A program made the position numbers and the translations under genes. A model generated the notes under the pieces. The model was given only the letters and a program-made list of their open reading frames with translations. It searched no databases and was not told the DNA's origin. A DNA stretch of 17,437 nt, from NCBI GenBank assembly GCA_000432915.1, contig HF995189.1, positions 1 to 17,437 on the forward strand. The letters are read 5' to 3'. Shown in pieces: positions 7,217 through 13,564 of this stretch (position 1 is the first letter of the stretch; each line of letters starts with the position of its first letter). Source of the stretch: Firmicutes bacterium CAG:194. Lineage in GTDB: Bacteria; Bacillota; Clostridia; Lachnospirales; Lachnospiraceae.

Positions 7217-7235
7217 TTATGCCGAAATGGCATAA
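7217..7235. promoter_or_regulatory. Short perfect dyad upstream of the secreted-protein promoter
   Basis: TTATGCC (7217-7223) and GGCATAA (7229-7235) form a perfect 7-bp inverted repeat with a five-base centre, 15 bases upstream of the -35 box at 7250. It could be an operator. No T-run follows, so it is not a terminator. Confidence 0.4.
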
Positions 7236-7249
7236 AAGCAACAAAAGTA

Positions 7250-7278
7250 TTGCGATTTTATGATCTACCCCGTATACT
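7250..7278 (+). promoter_or_regulatory. Promoter of the small secreted protein
   Basis: TTGCGA (7250-7255), 17 bases, TATACT (7273-7278). It gives a leader of about 40 bases before the GGAGG and the ATG at 7322. Confidence 0.65.
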
Positions 7279-7321
7279 GAAATTGTGTATATCACAATAC
7301 TATCTTTATATGGAGGGATTT

Positions 7322-7888
7322 ATGAAAAGTACAAAAGGAATCAAGAAACTTTTAATGGCGCTTGCACTGGTATTATGTGTTGCTGCATTTGTTCCGGCAA
7401 CTGCAAGCGTACAGGCAGAGGCAAAAACAAAAAAAGTTACAGCAAACAAAAACTACAAAAAAGCACCGACGCTGAAGCTTGGAATAACCTATAAGGTGAC
7501 AGAAAAGGTAAACCATTCTATGGTAAAATTTACAGCTCCGAAGAATGGTATTTATAAGGTTACGATCAGCAATATTGCAACTTTTCCAAAGGTAAAAGGC
7601 AGAACAGATCATAATCTGGGTAGTCTGTATATCTGTAAACTATATTATAATGGTAAATACCCTATGTCTCAGACTGTAAAAACACAGGGTGGCAGATGCT
7701 CCTGTTTATCTACAGCAACAAAAGACAGCTACAATGATTTTTACAAAGGTCGGAAGGTAACAACAGATACGTATCTGGCAAGTAGATATGGTAAGATCAA
7801 GCTGAAAAAAGGCGAAACAATTTATATGGATTATTCCTATACCGGTAAAGGTGGAAAGTGTACTTACACAATGAAGGTTACGAAATAA
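7322..7888 (+). CDS. Small secreted protein, possible PPC-like beta-sandwich, unknown role
   Basis: The 188-residue product begins with a basic stretch, a hydrophobic helix (about 9-28) and a likely signal-peptidase site near VQAEA (30-34), so it is probably exported. The mature part is Lys-rich and beta-rich. The run YKVTEKVNHSMVKFTAP followed by NGIYKVTISNI resembles the first strands of bacterial pre-peptidase C-terminal (PPC) domains, common in exported clostridial proteins; this is a pattern match only. Two Cys in GGRCSCLS and one in GKCTY are present. GGAGG lies seven bases before ATG 7322; an in-frame upstream start at 7163 lies inside the palindrome and is rejected. It has its own promoter at 7250 and its own terminator, so it is a single-gene unit. 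No anchor or enzyme motif was seen. Confidence 0.8.
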   Translation: MKSTKGIKKLLMALALVLCVAAFVPATASVQAEAKTKKVTANKNYKKAPTLKLGITYKVTEKVNHSMVKFTAPKNGIYKVTISNIATFPKVKGRTDHNLGSLYICKLYYNGKYPMSQTVKTQGGRCSCLSTATKDSYNDFYKGRKVTTDTYLASRYGKIKLKKGETIYMDYSYTGKGGKCTYTMKVTK

Positions 7889-7911
7889 AAGTTTTAATTT
7901 AGGCTAAACAG

Positions 7912-7959
7912 GCGGCGTTTCTGATTTCCCAGGCAGGGAGTTAGGAATGCCGCTTTTTT
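7912..7959 (+). terminator. Rho-independent terminator of the small secreted protein
   Basis: GCGGCGTTTCTGATTTCCC (7912-7930) pairs with AGGGAGTTAGGAATGCCGC (about 7935-7953), with several G-T pairs, followed by TTTTTT (7954-7959). Confidence 0.85.
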
Positions 7960-8123
7960 ATGGCGTATGGTGTATGGCAAGAAAGACTAAATGCACTTGT
8001 AAGAAAATATGTGAATCTGGAATATAAGAATTGTCAATGCTTTGCAGTGATGGCGACATGGAAAACAGAAATGAGGTGGAGACGCAGGAGATCACGGAGG
8101 CTGAGGCATGTAAAATGCTGCAT

Positions 8124-8651
8124 TTATAAGATCAGGCTTCTGACCATCTGTGCCATGGCGGCAGGTGTTTCCTGCATACCGCCTTCGAGCCATTTTAAAA
8201 ACACATTGTAAAGGGCGCCGGAATAAAAATAAATTTTATAGCGTCCCACATCATTATATGGCATATCGCCGATCTGTTCTTCTAACTGCCTGTCGAAAAT
8301 ATCCAGGTAAATATAGGCAAGACCTGCTTTATATACGCATAAGATAAAATGCTTGTAGGTCTTGAAGTAGCGGAAGACCAATAAGATGGAATCATACCCG
8401 AAAAAGTCGTCAGATAGTTTGGCGGCTTTTTCTCTGTAATTCTGCCAGATCTCATCTGTTACCTTGATCAGTACTTCTTCCTTGGAAGTAAAATTCCGAT
8501 AGTAGGAGGCTCTTGCTACACCTGCGGTCTGCACGATCTCTGTGACCGTAATATCCGAAAAATTTTTCTTTTCCATAAGCTTTGTCAAAGCTCTTGCGAT
8601 CCGCAGCTTCACAAGACGGTTTGCTTCCAGTCGTTTATCAGTTTCTTTCAT
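8124..8651 (-). CDS. TetR/AcrR-family transcriptional regulator
   Basis: The 175-residue protein has the TetR N-terminal HTH: IARALTKLMEKKNFSDITVTEIV followed by AGVARASYYRNFTSKEEVL (about 18-61). The rest (about 62-175) is an all-helical ligand domain, rich in Tyr and Phe, resembling the TetR_C groups found in clostridia. The start at 8651 (MKETDKRLEA) has GGAG eight bases upstream; longer in-frame starts up to 8840 would run through the shared regulatory region and lack good ribosome sites. It is transcribed divergently from the DegV gene, with two 17-bp related dyads between them, so it most likely represses itself and DegV. The ligand is unknown; a lipid or fatty acid would suit the DegV neighbour, which is speculation. 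Confidence 0.92.
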   Translation of the reverse strand: MKETDKRLEANRLVKLRIARALTKLMEKKNFSDITVTEIVQTAGVARASYYRNFTSKEEVLIKVTDEIWQNYREKAAKLSDDFFGYDSILLVFRYFKTYKHFILCVYKAGLAYIYLDIFDRQLEEQIGDMPYNDVGRYKIYFYSGALYNVFLKWLEGGMQETPAAMAQMVRSLIL

Positions 8652-8758
8652 TGTAAACTCCATTCTGCCGCGGAAAAGAGAGGTTTCCGTTCGTATTACG
8701 GAACAATCCGCAGGCATCAAAGTCAGGTGACTTTTGAAATCGGCATCATGATATAAAA

Positions 8759-8775
8759 TGAGATAAAATGTCTCA
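8759..8775. promoter_or_regulatory. Candidate TetR operator, site 1
   Basis: TGAGATAAAATGTCTCA is a perfect 5-bp dyad with a seven-base centre. It matches site 2 at 13 of 17 positions and the two centres are 74 bases apart. On the minus strand it overlaps a weak promoter candidate for the TetR gene. Confidence 0.55.
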
Positions 8776-8832
8776 CGTATATGCCTTGTATTCCGAAGAA
8801 TCCCTGTTAAAATCATATTTATGTATTCAATG

Positions 8833-8849
8833 TGATACAAAATATATCA
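8833..8849. promoter_or_regulatory. Candidate TetR operator, site 2
   Basis: TGATACAAAATATATCA shares the layout TGAnA-N7-TnTCA with site 1. It lies 108 bases before the DegV start, a fitting position for control of that promoter. Confidence 0.55.
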
Positions 8850-8957
8850 TATTTGTCTAACAATACTATGACACAATATGAGAATGAAGTCAAGAAAAGA
8901 GATGTCATGTGCTGCATGAATGCAGGAAATCAGGGATGTGGCAGGAAATGGAGTAGA

Positions 8958-9791
8958 ATGAGAATTATAACAGATACGGGAACAGATATACTGGACAAAG
9001 AAGCCAAAAAGCTGGGGATTGAACTTGTGGCAATCCGTTCCAATTTTACAGATACCGTTTTCAGCGAGAATACAGAAGCTGAATTCACACGGTTTTATGA
9101 TAAACTGCGGCAGACGGATACACTTCCTGTCTCCAGCCAGCCGTCTCCGGCTGAGTTTTTAGAGCTTTTTGAGGATGCGAAAGAAAAACAGGAAGAGGTC
9201 GTGGTGATCACAATCTCCTCAAAATTGTCAGGCACGTATAATGGAGCTATGCTTGCGAAGGATATGGCAGAATATGACAATATTTATGTGGTAGACAGTC
9301 TGCAGGCATCTTTGTCAGAAAGACTGCTTGTGGAATATGCGGTAAAGCTTCGCGATGCGGGTATGGGAGCAAAGGAGCTTGTACGGAAACTGGAACAGGA
9401 CAGGGAACGCGTGATACTGACAGGTGTTCCTTCCACGCTTTTATACCTTAAAATGGGAGGCCGTATTTCTCCGGTTGTGGCGGCAGTCGGTGGCGTGATC
9501 GGGATCAAACCGGTGCTCTGGTTGAAGGACGGCGTGATCGAAAGCCGCAGCAAGGCAAGAGGTATGCGTATGGCGAAGTCAGGCATGCAGAGCTTTTTAA
9601 AGGACTATGAGGCAGATCCTGCAATGCCTGTCATGTTTGCACACAGTGACAATGCTGAAATGGGACAGCAGTTTATGGAAGAAACTGTGCAGCAGTTTGG
9701 ACTGACAGGCTGCAGCCTGCATGAAATTGGCATGGCGATTGGAACACACATCGGACCGGATGCCCTTATGATGGCATTTATGCGGAAGTAG
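8958..9791 (+). CDS. DegV-family fatty-acid-binding protein
   Basis: The 277-residue protein has DegV family landmarks: the N-terminal ITDTGTDI strand, TLPVSSQPSPAEF (55-67), VITISSKLSGTYNGA (83-97) at the lipid-binding site, VVDSLQASL, and MGGRISP followed by GIKPVL and a C-terminal domain with FAHSDN. DegV proteins bind a fatty acid and, in several Firmicutes, act as FakB partners of the FakA kinase for incorporation of exogenous fatty acids; no fakA/DAK gene is nearby, so this copy works, if as FakB, with a kinase encoded elsewhere. ATG 8958 has GGAG six bases upstream; the longer frame from 8832 crosses the operator region. The divergent TetR gene probably controls it. A copy of the hairpin repeat begins 13 bases after the stop. 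Confidence 0.93.
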   Translation: MRIITDTGTDILDKEAKKLGIELVAIRSNFTDTVFSENTEAEFTRFYDKLRQTDTLPVSSQPSPAEFLELFEDAKEKQEEVVVITISSKLSGTYNGAMLAKDMAEYDNIYVVDSLQASLSERLLVEYAVKLRDAGMGAKELVRKLEQDRERVILTGVPSTLLYLKMGGRISPVVAAVGGVIGIKPVLWLKDGVIESRSKARGMRMAKSGMQSFLKDYEADPAMPVMFAHSDNAEMGQQFMEETVQQFGLTGCSLHEIGMAIGTHIGPDALMMAFMRK

Positions 9792-9800
9792 GACAACTGC

Positions 9801-9890
9801 TGTTCAGAGCGGGATTTGCGGAGCATATCTCGTCTCTGTTGCAAAGACGCAGGGATACTGTACCTGCATGGGCAAGCATTCGGCGACCGC
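9801..9890. repeat. Dispersed hairpin repeat, copy B
   Basis: Block 2 (9801-9842) folds as CAGAG+CGGGAT, T, TGC, loop GGA, GCA, T, ATCTCG, T, CTCTG, the same stem as copy A with compensating changes. Block 1 follows at 9865-9890. The order is reversed relative to copy A, as if both were cut from a longer repeated unit. Confidence 0.7.
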
Positions 9891-10179
9891 CTCTTAGCGT
9901 GGGGTTCCCGAAAGAATATCCAATATCCCATTTTTGTAGATATGGCTGGGGCAGCGTATATGATTCTCGCCCAAATATATAAAATATGACAGCCTTGTAT
10001 GAAAAAAGTTGTCTGTTTGCCGCAAGAGAAAGCTGTGAAAAGGAGATTTATTCTGATTTTCATACATAATGAGATAATTTTGCTTTTTAATATGAAAAAA
10101 TAAAAAGAATAAATGGAAAATGAGGTAAAACGGTGGGTTTGAAGAAATTTTTTTCGACTTATTTTGAAAAGATAAGTAA

Positions 10180-10226
10180 AAAAGTATGAAGCAGGCAAAC
10201 AAGGGGAATGTAGTATTCATACTTTT
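10180..10226. repeat. Perfect 11-bp inverted repeat
   Basis: AAAAGTATGAA (10180-10190) and TTCATACTTTT (10216-10226) flank 25 bases. The A-run on one side and T-run on the other would suit a weak bidirectional terminator; a role is not certain. Confidence 0.5.
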
Positions 10227-10406
10227 AGAGGCAATTTGGCAATATAGTATGAATTGAAGAAACAGGAAGAAAAAATATGTGTACCAAATAATCAAAAAGA
10301 TCAAAAAAGGGCGAAGGATAACCCAAAAATCATTTTGAAAGGCAGCCTGCAAATCATTGCAGGAAGCATCACGCATAGCATTATGAAATCGCCGCAAAAT
10401 TATAAT

Positions 10407-10534
10407 AAAAATCACAACATAAATCATCACCAAGTCATAAAAATCACAACTTAAATCATCACCAAGTCATAAAAATCACAACACAAATCATCACAAAAAT
10501 GCAAAAATCATAACACAAACCAGCATAGAAAGCT
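10407..10534. repeat. 32-bp tandem repeat, about 3.5 copies
   Basis: The unit starts AAAAATCACAAC and ends ATCATCACCAAGTCAT. Copies 1 (10407-10438) and 2 (10439-10470) differ at one base; copy 3 (10471-10502) diverges in its last nine bases; copy 4 (10503-10534) matches only over its first part. There are no spacers, so it is not a CRISPR array. The gradient of decay suggests recent duplication at the left end. Confidence 0.8.
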
Positions 10535-10645
10535 TCATGGAAAATAAACAGTATAGTAAAGGTGCAGGAAACAAAATCAGGTACAAGCAAAGGCAACCGG
10601 ATTTCTGCATATGAAAAACAGAAAATAAGCTGGAAATTACAAAAT

Positions 10646-10694
10646 AAACAGTATATAACAGTTGACAACAGTTATATACTGTTATATACTGTTT
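10646..10694. promoter_or_regulatory. Nested inverted and direct repeats at the GntR/ABC promoter, candidate operator
   Basis: AAACAGTATATAACAG (10646-10661) and CTGTTATATACTGTTT (10679-10694) are perfect 16-bp inverted repeats lying just upstream of the -35 and across the -10. Between them AACAGT-TATAT-ACTGTT (10667-10683) is another dyad, and GTTATATACT is repeated in tandem at 10671-10680 and 10681-10690, one helical turn apart. This is the expected place for autoregulation by the YtrA-like GntR protein. Confidence 0.7.
10662..10690 (+). promoter_or_regulatory. Near-consensus promoter of the GntR/ABC operon
   Basis: TTGACA (10662-10667), 17 bases, TATACT (10685-10690). It is the strongest promoter in the window by sequence, and is embedded in operator-like repeats, as expected for a strongly repressed operon. 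Confidence 0.85.
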
Positions 10695-10713
10695 ACACCG
10701 GAGGAAGTATTAT

Positions 10714-11085
10714 ATGCATATGATTATCAATAACCAGTCAATGGTACCAATTTATGAACAGATCATGGAGCAGATCAAGAAAGCGATCGCTTCGGGTGAA
10801 CTTTCGGAAGGAAGCATGCTGCCTTCCGTCAGAGGGCTTGCAGCGGAGCTTAGGATCAGCGCACTGACCGTAAAAAAGGCTTATGACAGACTGGAGGAAG
10901 AAGGGCTTACCGTCACTGTGCATGGCAAGGGCACCTTTGTGACAGAAACGAACCGGGAGCTTGTGAAAGAACAGCAGCGTATGATGGCGGAGCAGGAACT
11001 GCAGAAGGTAGTGGAAAAGGCGCTGCGCGGCGGACTGACAAAGCAGGAGCTCAGAGATCTGTTTGAAATGATAATGGAGGAGTAA
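10714..11085 (+). CDS. GntR-family regulator, YtrA subfamily
   Basis: At 123 residues this is a short GntR protein of the YtrA type: a winged HTH (about 10-75: VPIYEQIMEQIKKAIASGEL, MLPSVRGLAAELRIS, LTVKKAYDRLEEEGL, HGKGTFV) followed by a short helical dimerisation tail rich in Glu and Gln, with no large effector domain. Such regulators usually repress the ABC transporter operon they head, and several respond to cell-wall-active compounds. GGAGG lies nine bases before ATG 10714; a second ATG at 10720 is also possible. The ABC ATPase gene starts two bases after its stop codon. The repeats at 10646-10694 are its likely binding sites. Confidence 0.92.
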   Translation: MHMIINNQSMVPIYEQIMEQIKKAIASGELSEGSMLPSVRGLAAELRISALTVKKAYDRLEEEGLTVTVHGKGTFVTETNRELVKEQQRMMAEQELQKVVEKALRGGLTKQELRDLFEMIMEE

Positions 11086-11086
11086 C

Positions 11087-11935
11087 ATGTTAACACTTAC
11101 AAACGTACATAAAGAGTATGAGGATTTTACCCTGGACTGCAGTATAGAGCTGATGCCGGGCAGGATTACCGGACTGATCGGCAGAAACGGAGCAGGTAAA
11201 TCGACAGTTTTTAAAGTGGCGCTGGGGCTGGTCGGAACGGATGGCGGAGAGGTAACGGTGTTTGGAAAGCCTGTGGAAATGCTGACAACGCAGGACAGGC
11301 AGCGGATCGGCGTCGCATTTGCAGACGCAGGCTTCAGCGAATATTTAACGATTACAGATATTGCCCCTGTACTTGCGGCGATGTATCCGTCAGTGACGGA
11401 GAAAGAATTTTTAGAACAGTGCAGCCGGATGGAACTGCCACTGTCAAAAAAGATCAAGGAATTTTCGACAGGTATGCGTGCCAAATTAAAAGTATTGATC
11501 GCGCTTGACCATGAGGCGGAGCTTCTGATCTTAGATGAGCCGACAGTCGGGCTGGATGTGGTAGCCAGAGAAGAAGTGCTCGCCATGATCCGGGAGTATA
11601 TGACGGCACATGAGCAGGCAGGGGTTCTGATCAGCTCGCATATTGCCACGGATCTGGAAAGCCTCTGTGATGATCTGTATCTGATCCGGGACGGAAAGAT
11701 CATCCTGCACGAGGATACGGATGTGCTTCTCTCCGAATATGCCCTTTTGAAAGTACCGGCAGAAAAGTATGAGACTCTGGATAAGCAGTACATTCTGCGC
11801 AGTAAAAAGGAAAGCTACGGTTACGCGTGTCTGACAGACAAGAAACAGTATTACCGTGAAAATGAACCGGATCTAGTCATGGAAAACGGAAGCATTGATG
11901 AACTGATCCTGATGATGAACGGAGGCCGAGAATGA
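11087..11935 (+). CDS. ABC transporter ATP-binding protein, YtrB/BcrA-like
   Basis: The 282-residue ATPase has Walker A GRNGAGKST (32-40), signature STGMR (127-131), Walker B LLILDE (146-151), D-loop VGLD, and H-loop ISSHIATD with His185. The C-terminal 70 residues are an extension seen in ABC-2 type ATPases. It pairs with the permease that overlaps its 3' end. The start follows GAGGAG closely, at the end of the GntR gene, so the two are translationally coupled. The set GntR, ATPase, permease matches operons for export or sensing of peptides and antibiotics in Firmicutes; the substrate is unknown. Confidence 0.94.
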   Translation: MLTLTNVHKEYEDFTLDCSIELMPGRITGLIGRNGAGKSTVFKVALGLVGTDGGEVTVFGKPVEMLTTQDRQRIGVAFADAGFSEYLTITDIAPVLAAMYPSVTEKEFLEQCSRMELPLSKKIKEFSTGMRAKLKVLIALDHEAELLILDEPTVGLDVVAREEVLAMIREYMTAHEQAGVLISSHIATDLESLCDDLYLIRDGKIILHEDTDVLLSEYALLKVPAEKYETLDKQYILRSKKESYGYACLTDKKQYYRENEPDLVMENGSIDELILMMNGGRE

Positions 11936-12591
11936 AAGGATTATTGATAAAAGATTATAAACTGTTGATGCTGCAGAAAAAGACCTTTCTGCTGATGTTA
12001 CTTATTGCGATCTGTATGAATTTTGCAATGCAGGATAATCCGGGGTTTATCATTGGTTATCTCACCTTCTTTGCGGCACTTATGGCAAATACAACCTTGT
12101 CCTATGATGAGTATGGAAATGGCATCATTTTTTTGCTGACACTGCCTGTCACAAGAAAAACGTATGTCAGAAGCAAATATGTGGGAAATCTGTTATTGCT
12201 CCTGACTTTCTGGCTTGCAAGTGCTGTACTGGAAGCAGTTTTGTATACAGTACAGGGCATGCAGTTTTTCACAACAGAGACGATGATAGGCGCATGTTCC
12301 ATTCTCCCATGTTCTCTTATTTTTGTAGATTTTATGATACCGCTTGTCCTTCGTTTCGGGCAGGAAAAAGGAAAGCTGGTATGGGCAGCGGTCGGTGGCC
12401 TGATTTTTGTGATAATAGCAGCTCTGAAAGCCCTGTCAGAAGCCGGCAGACTGGAAGCGTTAAAACAGATGTTTGGTAAAATGGCACAGCACGGTGTGAT
12501 AATGACAGTCTGTATTATTGTACTGTCGCTGCTGGGGCTGGCTGTTTCCTATAGCTTTAGTGTAAAGATCATGGAAAAGAAAATATTTTAA
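11932..12591 (+). CDS. ABC-2 type permease
   Basis: The 219-residue protein has about six hydrophobic helices (near 18-30, 38-52, 84-106, 122-142, 150-166 and 188-208). The N terminus MKGLLIKDYKLLMLQKKTF and the motif YDEYGNGIIFLLTLPVTRKTYVRSKY are typical of ABC-2 membrane subunits whose cytoplasmic loop docks the ATPase. The ATG overlaps the last four bases of the ATPase gene, so the two are coupled. Only one permease is present, so a homodimer with two ATPases is the simplest complex. No clear terminator was found after it in the 137 bases before the next gene. Confidence 0.9.
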   Translation: MKGLLIKDYKLLMLQKKTFLLMLLIAICMNFAMQDNPGFIIGYLTFFAALMANTTLSYDEYGNGIIFLLTLPVTRKTYVRSKYVGNLLLLLTFWLASAVLEAVLYTVQGMQFFTTETMIGACSILPCSLIFVDFMIPLVLRFGQEKGKLVWAAVGGLIFVIIAALKALSEAGRLEALKQMFGKMAQHGVIMTVCIIVLSLLGLAVSYSFSVKIMEKKIF

Positions 12592-12728
12592 TGTCCCTAA
12601 AGTAAAAGCCTCTGTTCAATGCGGCCGATCAGGCGTATACTTGATATGGATTCAGATTGTGAAGCTGTTTCACAAGTAAAATAAGAATATGCCACATACA
12701 GATGGCTGAAAGCAGGAGGTAAAACAAA

Positions 12729-13166
12729 ATGACGATCGAACAATTACAAAAAGATATGATGGCTGCCATGAAGGCGCATGACAAGGAAAGAAAGGACGCA
12801 ATCTCTTCTCTGGTTTCCGCAGTGAAGAAAAATGCGATCGATGCAGGCTGCAGAGACGCGATCCCGGAAGATATGGTAAACAGCACGATCTTAAAAGAAC
12901 TGAAGACTGTACAGGAGCAGATCGATACCTGCCCGAAGGACAGAACAGAGCTGATCGCAGAGTACCAGAAGCGTCATGATATCATGCAGGAGTATGCACC
13001 GAAGCTTCTTTCCAAAGAAGAAGTTCAGAAGATCGTGACAGAGCAGTTTGCAGAAGTGCTTGCAACAAAAAATAAAGGTCAGATCATGAAGACGGTTATG
13101 CCGCATCTGAAAGGCAAAGCGGACGGTAAGGTGATCAACGAGGTTATCACGGAATTAACGAAATAA
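12729..13166 (+). CDS. GatB/YqeY-domain protein
   Basis: The 145-residue protein is a stand-alone YqeY domain: MTIEQLQKDMMAAMKAHDKERKDAISSLVSAVKKNAID, then an all-helical body, and the C-terminal KGQIMKTVMPHLKGKADGKVINEVI. The same fold forms the tail of the amidotransferase subunit GatB, where it contacts tRNA; the role of the free protein is not settled. GGAGG lies seven bases before ATG. A weak promoter candidate (TGTTCA, 17 bases, TATACT at 12636-12641) lies upstream. The product is charged and cytosolic, of normal family length. Confidence 0.93.
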   Translation: MTIEQLQKDMMAAMKAHDKERKDAISSLVSAVKKNAIDAGCRDAIPEDMVNSTILKELKTVQEQIDTCPKDRTELIAEYQKRHDIMQEYAPKLLSKEEVQKIVTEQFAEVLATKNKGQIMKTVMPHLKGKADGKVINEVITELTK

Positions 13167-13190
13167 GGATACTTACGAAGGATCTTGCAA

Positions 13191-13564
13191 GTGGATTCAT
13201 TACGACAAAAGCATAAAATTTCCCTGCCACTCATGTCAGGCAATCTGCTGCAGCAGAGGTACAATACGCCGACACATGGGTGGCAGGTCGCGTTCTGGGA
13301 GCGGATGCGCTGGCAGCAGTCGGATCTTCTTATACACTGATGGTCTTTCTGACTTCTATCCTGCTGGGACTGTGTATGGGAAGCGGTGTCGCAATCTCCA
13401 TGCAATACGGAAAACGTGCGCAGGATAGCATGCGGCGGAGCGTTTTTATGTCCTTTCTACTGATCCCACAGATTGGCGTAACAGGCATCTGGGTTTTCGT
13501 TCCAATCGGATGGGCACTTGCGGATCTGATCGGCTTTGCAGCTATGCGATGGCACACTCTTTAG
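13191..13564 (+). pseudogene. Remnant of a MATE efflux gene with frameshift and large internal deletion
   Basis: From GTG 13191 (with AAGGAT seven bases upstream) one frame gives ISLPLMSGNLLQQRYNT; near 13271 one base is missing and the homology continues in another frame as DTWVAGRVLGADALAAVGSSYTLMVFLTSILLGLCMGSG, the first two helices of a MATE transporter. Near 13465 the sequence jumps from FMSFLLI to IGVTGIWVFVPIGWALADLIGF, which is the usual C-terminal helix of such proteins. About 300 central residues are missing. The last four bases overlap the VanY gene on the other strand. It is not the same subgroup as the intact MATE at 14376. The intended family is clear; exact joints need an alignment. 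Confidence 0.8.

Larger units (their letters stand above)
9792..10645. other. Gene-free stretch with repeats and dyads
   Basis: No credible coding region was found on either strand over about 850 bases. Seen in order: hairpin repeat copy B (9801-9890); a very AT-rich part; a perfect 11-bp inverted repeat, AAAAGTATGAA (10180-10190) with TTCATACTTTT (10216-10226); a 7-bp hairpin CCTGCAA/TTGCAGG (10346-10363); the 32-bp tandem repeat (10407-10534); and a 15-base repeat AAAATAAACAGTATA at 10541-10555 that recurs exactly 100 bases later at the GntR promoter. It may be a decayed gene region or hold an unrecognised RNA. Confidence 0.6.

Noticed and set aside
7960..8211. An 83-codon plus-strand frame after the secreted-protein terminator
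   Set aside because: It starts in the terminator's T-run, has an arginine-rich stretch (RRRRSRRLRH) from out-of-frame reading, and overlaps the TetR gene end. A shorter frame ending at about 8128 (ENRNEVETQEITEAEA) looks more protein-like but has no start signal or recognised homology.
10254..10454. A 66-codon frame rich in Lys, Asn and Gln
   Set aside because: It begins with TTG, lacks a ribosome site and runs into the 32-bp tandem repeat; composition only reflects AT-rich DNA.
10407..10534. Possible CRISPR array
   Set aside because: The units are directly adjacent with no spacers, and no cas gene is present.
10738..11793. A 351-codon minus-strand frame opposite the GntR and ABC ATPase genes
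   Set aside because: Both plus-strand proteins have intact, ordered motifs over the same bases, and the minus frame is serine-rich with no recognisable domain.
12657..12675. Hairpin TTGTGAA/TTCACAA after the ABC permease as a terminator
   Set aside because: The stem is only seven A/T-rich pairs and no T-run follows; read-through into yqeY or a separate promoter remains open.
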